NCBI GenBank assembly: GCA_036009105.1
Contig: DASYMJ010000198.1
Location: 1 to 26,589, forward strand
Direction of reading: 5' to 3'
From: JAFAVZ01 sp036009105
GTDB lineage: Bacteria; Acidobacteriota; Thermoanaerobaculia; Gp7-AA8
DNA: 26,589 bases
Shown here: piece after piece, positions 6,941-14,380 of the stretch
Numbering within the stretch: the first letter of the stretch is position 1
How the letters are laid out: each line of letters opens with the position of its first letter
The notes under the pieces: generated by a model
What the model was told of the DNA's origin: nothing
The model's input: only the letters and a program-made list of their open reading frames with translations
Database searches by the model: none
Translations under genes and position numbers: made by a program

Positions 6941-6947
6941 TCGCGCC

Positions 6948-8648
6948 GTGTCCGACCCGAATTCCGCACCACCCGCAACGAAGCCGTCTGCGCGCGGCGA
7001 ATCCGCGCCGCCTGAGCACGGCATCTCCAAGCCGTCTGCGCGCGGCGGGCACGCCGTGTTCGTTGCGGCCGGCATCTTCCTCAGCCGCATCGCGGGCCTG
7101 GTCCGCGAGCGCGCCATCGCCCACTACCTCGGCAACAGCGCGGCGTCCGATGCCTTCAAGGCCGCGCTCAAGGTTCCGAACTTCCTGCAGAACCTGCTCG
7201 GCGAAGGCGTGCTCTCCGCGTCCTTCATCCCCGTCTACGCGAAGCTGATCGCGGAGAAGAAAGAGGAGGAGGCGCGCCGCGTGGCCGGCGCGTTCGCCGC
7301 GATCCTGTCGATGATCGTGAGCGCCGCGGTGCTCATCGGCGTGCTCCTCACGCCCTGGCTGATCGACTTCATCGCGCCCGGCTTCCACGGCGCGACGCGC
7401 CTGCTGACCATCCGTATCGTGCGCATCCTCTTCCCCGGCATCGGCCTGCTCGTCCTCTACGCCTGGTGCCTCGGCGTGCTGAACACGCACAAGCAGTTCT
7501 TCGTCTCGTACGTCGCGCCGGTGCTCTGGAACGCCTCGATGATCGCCACGCTGCTGGTCTTCGGCACGCGCATGCGCGAGGCCGACCTGGCCATTGCGCT
7601 GTCGTGGGGCCACGTCATCGGCTGCGCGCTGCAGCTGATGGTGCAGGTGCCGTTCATCTGGAAGTACGCGCGCGAGTTTCCCTTCAAGCCGCGGCTCATC
7701 GCGCCGGTACGGGAGGTGTTCCGGAACCTCGGGCCGGTGATCGTCGGCCGCGGCGTGGTCCAGCTGAGCGCCTACATCGATCAGATCATCGCTTCTTTGT
7801 TGCCCACCGGCTCGGTGGCGAGCTTGTCGTACGCGCAGACCATCTCTCTATTGCCGGTGAGCCTCTTCGGGATGTCGGTGGCGGCGGCGGAGCTGCCGCA
7901 GATGGCGAGCAACGTGGGAACGGTGGAGGAGATCAACGCGGCGCTGCGCAAGCGCCTCGCGCGCGGCCTGCGCCAGATCGCGTTCTTCGTGGTGCCGACG
8001 GTCGTGGCGTTCATCGCCATCGGACGCCTGCTCGTGGCCGGCCTCTATCAGACCGGCAAGTTCACCTCCGACGACACACTCTACGTCTGGTACATCCTCC
8101 TCGGCTCGACCATCGGCCTGCTGGCCATGACCCTCGGCCGCCTCTATTCGTCGGCGTTCTACGCCCTGCGCGATACGAAGACGCCGCTCTATTACGCGGC
8201 CGCCCGGGTCGCCCTCACCGCGGGCCTCGGCTACCTCTTCGCCTTCCCGTTGAACTTCCTCTTCGTCGACCTGATCCATCTGCTCGGCATGCCCCTGCCC
8301 GTCCGCGCCGGCGCCGCCGGCATCGGAACAGTGGGATTGACCGCGTCCGCCGGTATCGCCGGCTGGCTGGAGTTCCTCCTCCTGCGCCGCGGCCTGCAGC
8401 GCCGCATCGGCCCCATCGACCTCCCGATGTCGTTCCCGGCCCGCCTGTGGGCCTCCGCCACCGTGGCCGGCCTCGCCGCCTTCGCCCTCGACCGCTACGC
8501 GGTCTCGCGCTTCATCGCCCGCGTGCCGTTCACGCACATCGCGGAGGCGGCGCTGGCGGCGGGCTTCTTCGGCGTGGTGTACTTTGCGGCGGCCGGGGCG
8601 CTGGGGGTGCCGGAGGTGAGGTCGACGCTGGCGCGGTTGAAGCGCTAA
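6948..8648 (+). CDS. murJ: Lipid II flippase MurJ (MviN family)
   Basis: A 566-residue polytopic membrane protein of the MviN/MurJ family, which moves lipid-linked peptidoglycan precursor across the inner membrane. Family features include AAGIFLSRIAGLVRERAIAH at the first helix, SDAFKAALKVPNFLQNLLGE, GVLSASFIPVYAKL, then about a dozen further hydrophobic helices and the Arg-rich FYALRDTKTPLYYAA loop. The start is the GTG at 6948, giving a soluble tail of about 33 residues before the first helix. That tail holds a 19-base direct repeat (6981-6999 and 7029-7047), seen as KPSARG twice. A later start inside the tail is possible, but the 8-base spacing from TATCTT favours this one. The stop overlaps the stop of the convergent gene at 8645. 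Confidence 0.93.
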   Translation: MSDPNSAPPATKPSARGESAPPEHGISKPSARGGHAVFVAAGIFLSRIAGLVRERAIAHYLGNSAASDAFKAALKVPNFLQNLLGEGVLSASFIPVYAKLIAEKKEEEARRVAGAFAAILSMIVSAAVLIGVLLTPWLIDFIAPGFHGATRLLTIRIVRILFPGIGLLVLYAWCLGVLNTHKQFFVSYVAPVLWNASMIATLLVFGTRMREADLAIALSWGHVIGCALQLMVQVPFIWKYAREFPFKPRLIAPVREVFRNLGPVIVGRGVVQLSAYIDQIIASLLPTGSVASLSYAQTISLLPVSLFGMSVAAAELPQMASNVGTVEEINAALRKRLARGLRQIAFFVVPTVVAFIAIGRLLVAGLYQTGKFTSDDTLYVWYILLGSTIGLLAMTLGRLYSSAFYALRDTKTPLYYAAARVALTAGLGYLFAFPLNFLFVDLIHLLGMPLPVRAGAAGIGTVGLTASAGIAGWLEFLLLRRGLQRRIGPIDLPMSFPARLWASATVAGLAAFALDRYAVSRFIARVPFTHIAEAALAAGFFGVVYFAAAGALGVPEVRSTLARLKR

Positions 8649-9100
8649 CGCCGCGCGACGATGTCTGCTTCGAACGGCCGCTCGTTACCGCGCTGCAGTC
8701 CCGCCACATCCACATTCCGGCTTGCCTGCGAGATATCCAGCGCCATCGGCACGCCTTTGCTGTCAAAGTCGACGACGAAGCCGGGCGCGATCTCCTGCGA
8801 CTCGTGATACTCGGCGTCCCGGAGATGGATGAAGAGCGAGTCATGCTCGGCGTCGTAGAAGTACCTCATCGGCGTCTCCCGTATCCGCGATCGAAGAAAG
8901 CATTGTGCAGTGTCCTCACCATCTTCCAGAGTGATCACTCCCAGGTACTTTCCGGCCTCGACGATATAAGCCCACTGCTGGAACCATCCATTTCCCTGCC
9001 GGCGCACTTCCAGCGGCTCGCGCACCGCTCGTTCGCACCAGTCCCGCCGGATCTCAGGTCTCTCGCGCAGCGACTGCTCGAAGTACGACGTCGTCTTCAA
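8645..9100 (-). CDS. Frameshift-fused two-domain protein (upstream partner + DUF2283)
   Basis: As sequenced this is one 151-residue reading frame from a TTG at 9100. The C-terminal 74 residues, starting with an internal ATG at 8869 (MRYFYDAEHDSLFIHL, then APGFVVDFDSKGVPMALDI), are a DUF2283 protein. The N-terminal part (YFEQSLRERPEIRRDWCERA, then KYLGVITLED) resembles the small proteins often encoded just before DUF2283 genes, sometimes viewed as toxin-antitoxin-like pairs; function unproven. The junction looks like a one-base insertion (see the pseudogene entry), so two overlapping genes may have become one. The stop overlaps the murJ stop convergently (CTAA). TACGAT on the minus strand ends 9 bases before the TTG. 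Confidence 0.72.
   Translation of the reverse strand: MKTTSYFEQSLRERPEIRRDWCERAVREPLEVRRQGNGWFQQWAYIVEAGKYLGVITLEDGEDTAQCFLRSRIRETPMRYFYDAEHDSLFIHLRDAEYHESQEIAPGFVVDFDSKGVPMALDISQASRNVDVAGLQRGNERPFEADIVARR
8866..9100 (-). pseudogene. Upstream partner gene of DUF2283, apparent +1 frameshift at 8914-8915
   Basis: Dropping one G on the minus strand (one of the C pair at 8914-8915 on plus) changes the odd sequence EDTAQCFLRSRIRETP into ETLHNAFFDRGYGRRR followed by TGA at 8866-8868. That is the expected end of this protein type (E-T-x-H-N-A-F-x-D-R), and the TGA then overlaps the DUF2283 ATG as ATGA, the normal coupled arrangement. So the ancestral state was two genes of about 77 and 74 codons. 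Whether the extra base is real or a sequencing/assembly error cannot be told here. Confidence 0.7.
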
Positions 9101-9143
9101 ACCGGTCCGATCGTACCTCGGTGCCGTGGCCTGTCACCGTTCT

Positions 9144-9152
9144 TGCTACCAT
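9144..9152 (+). promoter_or_regulatory. Extended -10 element of oppD
   Basis: TGCTACCAT carries a TGn extension and a -10-like hexamer ending exactly 8 bases before the GTG at 9161. No Shine-Dalgarno lies between, which fits a leaderless transcript. Confidence 0.5.
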
Positions 9153-9160
9153 CCCCGCGC

Positions 9161-10246
9161 GTGACCGAGGTCCAGCAGCAGCCTTTGGGGGAACGGGGGG
9201 CGGCGATCGCCGATGCGGATGTCCATCCGGCGGAGGCGATCCTCGAGGTCAAGAACCTGCGCACCTCCTTCTTTACCGACGGCGGCGTGGTGCATGCCGT
9301 CGACAACGTCTCCTTCAACGTCAAGCGCGGCGAGGCGCTGGCGCTGGTCGGCGAGTCGGGGTGCGGGAAGAGCGTCACGGCGATGTCCGTGATGCGGCTG
9401 GTTGCCTCGCCGGGGAAGATCACGGCGGGGGAGATCCGCTTCAAGGGCAAAAACCTGGCGGAGCTCTCCGAGCGGGAGATGCGCAAGGTGCGGGGCAACG
9501 ACATCGCCATGGTTTTCCAGGAGCCGATGACGTCGCTCAACCCGGTGTTCAAGATCGGGTCGCAGGTGACCGAGGCGATCCGCATCCACAAGAAGGTGTC
9601 GAAGAAAGAGGCTTGGCGGATGGCGGGGGAGATGCTGGAGCTGGTCTCCATCCCCGATCCGGTCAAGCGGCTGGACGACTATCCGCACCAGCTCTCCGGC
9701 GGCATGCGCCAGCGGGTGATGATCGCCATGGCCCTCTCCTGCGATCCGGAGCTGCTCATCGCGGACGAGCCGACCACCGCCCTCGACGTGACCATCCAGG
9801 CCCAGATCATGGAGCTCCTGGCCGGCCTCCAGCAGAAGCTCGGCCTGGCCATCCTCCTCATCACCCACGACCTCGGCGTCGTCGCCGAGTTCTGCGAACG
9901 CGTGGTCGTGATGTACACCGGCCGCGTGGTCGAAGAAGCCCCGGTGCGCGACCTCTTCGCCAACCCCGCTCACCCTTACACCCGCGGCCTGCTCAAATCT
10001 CTGCCGAGCGTGGGGAAAGGGGAGGGGGAGGAGAAGCGATTGCCCACCATCAAGGGCATGGTCCCGCCCATCAGCAACCTCCCTCCGGGCTGCAAGTTCA
10101 ACCCCCGCTGCCCCGACGTGATGGAAATCTGCCTCGGCAACGAGCCGGCGCTGATGATGGTGGGGGGGGAGCATTCGGCGCGGTGCTATCTGCATGGGGA
10201 CGACGCCGATCCGGAGCGGATCGGCGAATTGAAAATTGAAAATTGA
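9161..10246 (+). CDS. oppD: Oligopeptide/dipeptide ABC transporter ATPase (OppD/DppD type)
   Basis: A 361-residue ATPase. Walker A GESGCGKS is at residues 64-71, the Q-loop is in MVFQEPMTSLNPVF, the signature is LSGGMRQR (178-185), Walker B is LLIADEPTTALD and the H-loop is LLITHDLGVV. The C-terminal region PPGCKFNPRCPDVMEIC is the oligopeptide-type domain with the Cys set that in some members binds an iron-sulfur cluster. It would pair with OppF to drive peptide import. No permease or binding-protein gene is nearby. The GTG start has no ribosome binding site and sits 8 bases after TACCAT. The last residues ELKIEN and the stop are encoded by the left arm of the AATTGAA repeat, so the original C-terminus was probably overwritten. 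Confidence 0.92.
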   Translation: MTEVQQQPLGERGAAIADADVHPAEAILEVKNLRTSFFTDGGVVHAVDNVSFNVKRGEALALVGESGCGKSVTAMSVMRLVASPGKITAGEIRFKGKNLAELSEREMRKVRGNDIAMVFQEPMTSLNPVFKIGSQVTEAIRIHKKVSKKEAWRMAGEMLELVSIPDPVKRLDDYPHQLSGGMRQRVMIAMALSCDPELLIADEPTTALDVTIQAQIMELLAGLQQKLGLAILLITHDLGVVAEFCERVVVMYTGRVVEEAPVRDLFANPAHPYTRGLLKSLPSVGKGEGEEKRLPTIKGMVPPISNLPPGCKFNPRCPDVMEICLGNEPALMMVGGEHSARCYLHGDDADPERIGELKIEN

Positions 10247-10310
10247 AAAAAGACGATGAGACGACCATGAGCGCGACGCTTTTTCAATTTTCAATTTTCA
10301 ATTTTCAATT
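10227..10310. repeat. AATTGAA heptamer inverted repeat between oppD and oppF
   Basis: Three tandem AATTGAA units (10227-10247) face four inverted TTCAATT units (10283-10310). The arms 10227-10250 and 10280-10303 are perfectly complementary over 24 bases, with a 29-base spacer. It is strikingly AT-rich in a GC-rich region. The left arm supplies the oppD stop codon; the right arm ends 12 bases before the oppF ribosome binding site. The hairpin would lie in the oppD-oppF message. There is no T-run typical of a terminator beyond the repeat itself. Confidence 0.85.
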
Positions 10311-10333
10311 TCCTCCCCCGCCGGAGGCCCCCA

Positions 10334-11479
10334 TTGCCTGACCACCCGCCCGAGCCGGCGATCACCGGCGGCATGCCGGCGCCGGGCGATCCGATCATTC
10401 GGCAGGGCGAAGTGCGCGAGCCGCATGACGAAGGGGAGCGCTCGCAGTCGCAGCCGGTGCCGAAGGTGCCGATGGGGGCGGGCGAGTCGCTGCTCGTCGT
10501 GCGCGATCTCAAAAAGTACTTTCCGGTCAAGCGCGGCGTGCTCGCGCGCGTGGTGGCGAATGTGAAGGCGGTCGATGGCATCAGCTTCGGCATCTCCCGC
10601 GGCGAGACGCTCGGCCTGGTCGGCGAGTCGGGCTCGGGGAAGACGACCGTGGGGCGCTGCATCCTCCGGCTGATCGAGCCCACCTCCGGCCACGTTTCCT
10701 TCGAGAACACCGACGTCCTCTCCCTCGGCGCGAACGACATGCGCCGCATGCGGCGGCACATGCAGATCGTCTTTCAGGATCCGTACGCCTCGCTCAATCC
10801 GCGCATGACCGTGGGGACGATCATCGCCGAGCCGCTCATCATCCACGGCGGCCTGAGCGGCTCCGAGCGCAATGAGCGCGTGGCCCAGCTCCTCGAAAAA
10901 GTCGGCCTCTCGCCCGACTACCGCAAGCGCTACCCGCACGAGTTCTCCGGCGGGCAGCGGCAGCGCGTCGGCGTGGCGCGCGCGCTGGCCACGAACCCGA
11001 AGTTCCTCGTCCTCGACGAGCCGGTCTCCGCCCTCGACGTCTCCGTGCAGGCGCAGGTGGTGAACCTGCTGATGGACCTGCAGGAGGAGCTCGGCCTGAC
11101 CTACCTCTTCATCGCCCACGACCTGTCCGTGGTGGAGCACATCTCCACCCGCGTCGCGGTGATGTATCTGGGCAAGGTGATGGAGCTGGCCGACCGGCGC
11201 TTGCTCTATGCGAACCCGCTCCATCCGTACACCAAGGCGCTGCTCTCCGCCGTGCCGATCCCCGACCCGACCCTGAAGAAGAGCCGCATCCTTCTGAAGG
11301 GCGACATCCCCACGCCGCTCAATCCGCCCTCCGGCTGCGTCTTCCACACCCGCTGTCCCATCGCCCAGTTCCCCATCTGCAAGGATGAGGTGCCGCCGCT
11401 GGTCGAGCATGCGCCGGGACAGTTCGCCGCCTGCCACTTCGCCGGCGCGCCGCTGCCCGCGGGGAATGGGAAAGCGTAA
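10334..11479 (+). CDS. oppF: Oligopeptide/dipeptide ABC transporter ATPase (OppF/DppF type)
   Basis: A 381-residue ATPase. Walker A GESGSGKT is at residues 97-104, with IVFQDPYASLNPRM, signature FSGGQRQRVG, Walker B FLVLDEPVSALD and H-loop LFIAHDLSVV. The C-terminal oligopeptide-type domain follows (HPYTKALLSAVPIP, then PPSGCVFHTRCP). The TTG start is chosen because GGAGG at 10323-10327 is well spaced, giving a 50-residue hydrophilic N-terminal extension rich in Pro/Glu. A downstream start (MGAGESLL) would give a more usual length. It is probably co-transcribed with oppD across the AT-rich hairpin, and the two ATPases form the nucleotide-binding pair of a peptide importer whose membrane parts are elsewhere. 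Confidence 0.92.
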   Translation: MPDHPPEPAITGGMPAPGDPIIRQGEVREPHDEGERSQSQPVPKVPMGAGESLLVVRDLKKYFPVKRGVLARVVANVKAVDGISFGISRGETLGLVGESGSGKTTVGRCILRLIEPTSGHVSFENTDVLSLGANDMRRMRRHMQIVFQDPYASLNPRMTVGTIIAEPLIIHGGLSGSERNERVAQLLEKVGLSPDYRKRYPHEFSGGQRQRVGVARALATNPKFLVLDEPVSALDVSVQAQVVNLLMDLQEELGLTYLFIAHDLSVVEHISTRVAVMYLGKVMELADRRLLYANPLHPYTKALLSAVPIPDPTLKKSRILLKGDIPTPLNPPSGCVFHTRCPIAQFPICKDEVPPLVEHAPGQFAACHFAGAPLPAGNGKA

Positions 11480-11499
11480 GACGGGCTTGAGCCGGTCGA

Positions 11500-12375
11500 A
11501 TGCTCGGCCAGCTCTTCCAGTGCGATCCCGACATCCGCCTCGCCGGGAGTGAGATCTACCTCGACCCGCAGGAGCCGCGGCGCGTGGGCATCATCTCGCA
11601 CGGCCACGCGGACCACATCGGCCGGCACGAGCACTACGTCGCCACCGCGGCGACGGCCGCCTTTCTCCGCATCCGCAGCGGCGATGACCTGCGCGGCACC
11701 GAGCTCGCGTACCGCACCCCCCACCAGCTCGATGGCTTCAGGATCGAGCTCTTCCCGGCCGGCCATGTCCTCGGCTCGGCCATGGTCCGCATCGAGAGCG
11801 AGGCCGGCTCGCTCGCGTACACCGGGGACTTCCGCCTCTCGCCGTCGTTCACCGCAGAAGCGGCGGAGATCCCGCGAGCCGAGACCGTGATCATGGAGTC
11901 GACATATGGCTCGCCGGAGTGGGTCTTCCCCTCCCGGGAGGAGCTGAAGCAGCGCCTGGTCGAGACCGTGAAGGGCGTGCTGGCCCGCAACCGGACGCCG
12001 ATCCTCCTCGCGTACTCCCTCGGCAAGGCGCAGGAGGCGGCGGCGATGCTGCGAGGGGAGGACATCGCCCTGGTGATGCACCCAGCAGTGGCGCGCATCT
12101 CCAGCGTCTACGAGCGGCACGGCATCGACCTGGGCGACTACGAGGTGTGGGGGCTGCAGTCCTCGCTTTTCGGCCACCGCTCGACACCGCATCTGCGCGG
12201 GAAGGCGGTCATCATCCCGCCGCACCTGACGGCCGAGATCCGCCGGGTGCGCAACCGGGAGACGATCGCGTTAAGCGGATGGGAGCTTCATCCGTATCGT
12301 GCACATGGCGCCGACCACGGCATCCCGCTCTCCGACCATGCCGATTTCAACGAGCTGGTCGCCTTTGCCAACTAA
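11500..12375 (+). CDS. Metallo-beta-lactamase-fold exonuclease-like protein, truncated by in-frame TAA
   Basis: A 291-residue product of the MBL group related to mRNA 3'-end-processing/ligase-associated exonucleases. The metal ligands are present: HGHADH (His34, His36, Asp38, His39), PAGHV (His89), YTGDF (Asp110) and LSDHADF (His280). The family normally continues past the last His. Here TAA at 12373-12375 interrupts the frame, and the same frame then reads CGARVVYVTHGSRRFAEELR and onward for 38 codons to TAG at 12490-12492. That continuation contains the conserved-type THG strand. So the intact gene was about 330 codons (11500-12492). The product may be inactive, may work without the last 39 residues, or the stop may be read through. 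The ATG follows oppF by 20 bases with no clear ribosome binding site. Confidence 0.82.
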   Translation: MLGQLFQCDPDIRLAGSEIYLDPQEPRRVGIISHGHADHIGRHEHYVATAATAAFLRIRSGDDLRGTELAYRTPHQLDGFRIELFPAGHVLGSAMVRIESEAGSLAYTGDFRLSPSFTAEAAEIPRAETVIMESTYGSPEWVFPSREELKQRLVETVKGVLARNRTPILLAYSLGKAQEAAAMLRGEDIALVMHPAVARISSVYERHGIDLGDYEVWGLQSSLFGHRSTPHLRGKAVIIPPHLTAEIRRVRNRETIALSGWELHPYRAHGADHGIPLSDHADFNELVAFAN

Positions 12376-12492
12376 TGCGGCGCGCGGGTCGTCTACGTTA
12401 CACATGGATCGCGGCGGTTCGCCGAGGAGCTTCGCCGGAGGGGCATCAGGGCGGAGTTCCTTCGCTCGAAGCCGCAGATGCGCCTGTTCTAG
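12376..12492 (+). pseudogene. Detached C-terminal end of the MBL-fold gene
   Basis: These 38 codons plus TAG are in frame with the upstream gene, with no start codon or ribosome binding site of their own near the beginning. The peptide is amphipathic and charged in the way of a real C-terminal alpha/beta element (VVYVTHGSRRFAEELRRRG). It is best explained as the original end of the preceding gene after a single-codon nonsense change. Confidence 0.7.
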
Positions 12493-12578
12493 CCGGCACG
12501 GCCGGCGGCGCCGGTTGGCAAAGCCTCGACATCCCTTTCGTCGATGGAAGCGGTTCTGGCGCGCCGGCTTCCAGCGAG

Positions 12579-12584
12579 TACAAT
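12579..12584 (+). promoter_or_regulatory. -10-like element of the efflux operon
   Basis: TACAAT (5 of 6 to consensus) stands out in GC-rich DNA about 86 bases before the tolC-like start. I see no convincing -35 at normal spacing. The leader downstream holds a strong GGAGG at 12660-12664, so this operon uses a normal leadered mRNA. Confidence 0.45.
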
Positions 12585-12670
12585 GCGCCCGCCACGCCGG
12601 CCGCCTCGTATTTAGCCCCGAAACATCCAACTCATCCTTTCGTAGAAGAGGCGTGTCTAGGAGGACTTGC

Positions 12671-14380
12671 ATGCTGCGACGGTTGTTCATGATCCCGCTG
12701 ATGATGACGGCGACCCTGCTGTCGGCGCAGACCCCAACGCCCGCGCCCACGGCCACGAGCCAGACGGTGCCTCGTACCACGGCGCCGGTCACCGCGGAGA
12801 CCGACCAGGACGTCAACAATCCCCGGGCGCTCCGCCTCTCGCTGAGCGACGCGATCCGGGCCACTGCCGAGAACAACCTCGGCATCCAGCTCCAGTACTT
12901 CGACTACCGCATGTCGAACGAGACGCTCACCGGGCAGTACGGCTACTACGACTGGCTGGCCACCGGCCGGCTGGCCCTCTCCAGCGACGTGAACGCCTCG
13001 TCCTCCACCTTCAACACCGGCGCCACGCGCCGCACGGTGGCGAACGTCGGCATCGCCCAGAACATCCCCACGGGCGGCAGCTACAGCTTCAACTTCGGCA
13101 ACTCCCGCACCTCGACCTCGACCTTCGGGACCATCATCAACCCCTCGTACAACAGCAACCTCGGCTTCAACTTCAACCAGCCGCTGCTGCGCAACTTCGG
13201 CGTCGACGTCACCAACCGCAACATCCTCATCGCCCGCAACACGCTCGGCATCAACCGCGAGCTGTTCCGCACGGTGCTGATCAACACCGCCTCCTCGGTG
13301 GAGCAGGCCTACCTCGACCTCGTCTACGCGCGGCAGTTCGTCGACGTGGTCCGCGAGTCGGTCTTCCTGGCCCGCGACCAGTCGCGCATCACCCAGATCC
13401 GCATCGACGTCGGCGCCTCGGCGCCGCTCGACATCCTCCAGCCGCGCGTCCAGATCGCCACCTCGGAAGAGTCGCTCATCGTCGCCATTTCCGACGTTCG
13501 CTCGGCCGAGGATCGGCTGCGGGCGCTGATGAACCTCCCTCCGGGCGACTGGGACCGGCCGATCATCCCCACCGACACCGTCGGCTACACGCCGGTCACC
13601 ATCGACGTGAACCAGGCCGTCGCGCGCGCCTACGACCTCCGTCCGGAAGTGAGGGAGAACGAGCTGGCCACGGAGACGAAAAAGGTGCAGTACCTCTTCG
13701 CCCGCAACCAGGTCCTCCCGCAGCTCGACCTCGACATTGCCTACGGAGCGGCGGGCGTCGCCGGCACCGCGCTGGCCACCAACCCGTTCACCGGCGAGCC
13801 GACCGGCCTGAGCTCGACCAACTACCCGCACGCCATCAACCAGATCATCAGCGGCGACTTCCCCAGCTGGACGGTCGGCTTCACCGCCAGCGTGCCGCTG
13901 CTGAACATCGGCGCGCGGGCCGAGAAGCGCCGCGCCGAGCTGGACCTGGAGCGCTCCCAGACCCAGCAGGTGCAGACGCGGCAGAACATCGCCGTCGAAG
14001 TGCGCACCGCGGTCCGCGCCATCGACACCTCGGCCAAGGAGATCACCGCATCGCGCACGGCGCGCGAAGCGGCCGAGCAGAACCTCGACGCCGAGCGCAA
14101 GCGCTACGAGAACGGCATGACCACCAACTTCCAGGTCCTGCAGATCCAGCAGCAGCTCTCCGACGCCCGGGCCCGCGAGCTCCAGGCGCTGGTCGGCTAC
14201 AACAAGGCCGTGGCCGAGTACCACCGCGCCGTCGGCGACCTGCTCGACGTCCGCAGCATCTCCATCGACGAGCCGAAAATCGACGAGCCGATGATCTTCC
14301 CCATCGACCTGGGGCGCTACAATTGGCTGAACTACAGCAACTACGCCCATGGCGAGGTCCCGGCGGAGGGAACGAAATGA
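12671..14380 (+). CDS. TolC-family outer-membrane efflux protein
   Basis: A 569-residue protein with a signal peptide (MLRRLFMIPLMMTATLLSAQ) and a Pro/Thr-rich linker. It has two outer-membrane-efflux-type repeats: the first around LRLSLSDAIRATAENNLGIQ, the second around VDVNQ-like VTIDVNQAVARAYDLRPEVRENE. Both are followed by long helices ending in AVEYHRAVGDLL-type sequence (KAVAEYHRAVGDLLDV). Asn/Ser/Thr-rich strands (SYSFNFGNSRTSTSTFG) fit barrel segments. TolC homotrimers form the outer-membrane channel of tripartite pumps. ATG follows GGAGG by 6 bases. It is the first gene of an operon with Yip1, MacA and MacB-ATPase genes; its stop overlaps the next start (ATGA). Confidence 0.92.
   Translation: MLRRLFMIPLMMTATLLSAQTPTPAPTATSQTVPRTTAPVTAETDQDVNNPRALRLSLSDAIRATAENNLGIQLQYFDYRMSNETLTGQYGYYDWLATGRLALSSDVNASSSTFNTGATRRTVANVGIAQNIPTGGSYSFNFGNSRTSTSTFGTIINPSYNSNLGFNFNQPLLRNFGVDVTNRNILIARNTLGINRELFRTVLINTASSVEQAYLDLVYARQFVDVVRESVFLARDQSRITQIRIDVGASAPLDILQPRVQIATSEESLIVAISDVRSAEDRLRALMNLPPGDWDRPIIPTDTVGYTPVTIDVNQAVARAYDLRPEVRENELATETKKVQYLFARNQVLPQLDLDIAYGAAGVAGTALATNPFTGEPTGLSSTNYPHAINQIISGDFPSWTVGFTASVPLLNIGARAEKRRAELDLERSQTQQVQTRQNIAVEVRTAVRAIDTSAKEITASRTAREAAEQNLDAERKRYENGMTTNFQVLQIQQQLSDARARELQALVGYNKAVAEYHRAVGDLLDVRSISIDEPKIDEPMIFPIDLGRYNWLNYSNYAHGEVPAEGTK

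Noticed and set aside
10227..10310. Short tandem repeats considered as a CRISPR array or plain low-complexity slippage
   Set aside because: Units are 7 bases with no spacers, so not CRISPR. The mirrored second arm with a perfect 24-bp match is not expected from slippage alone.
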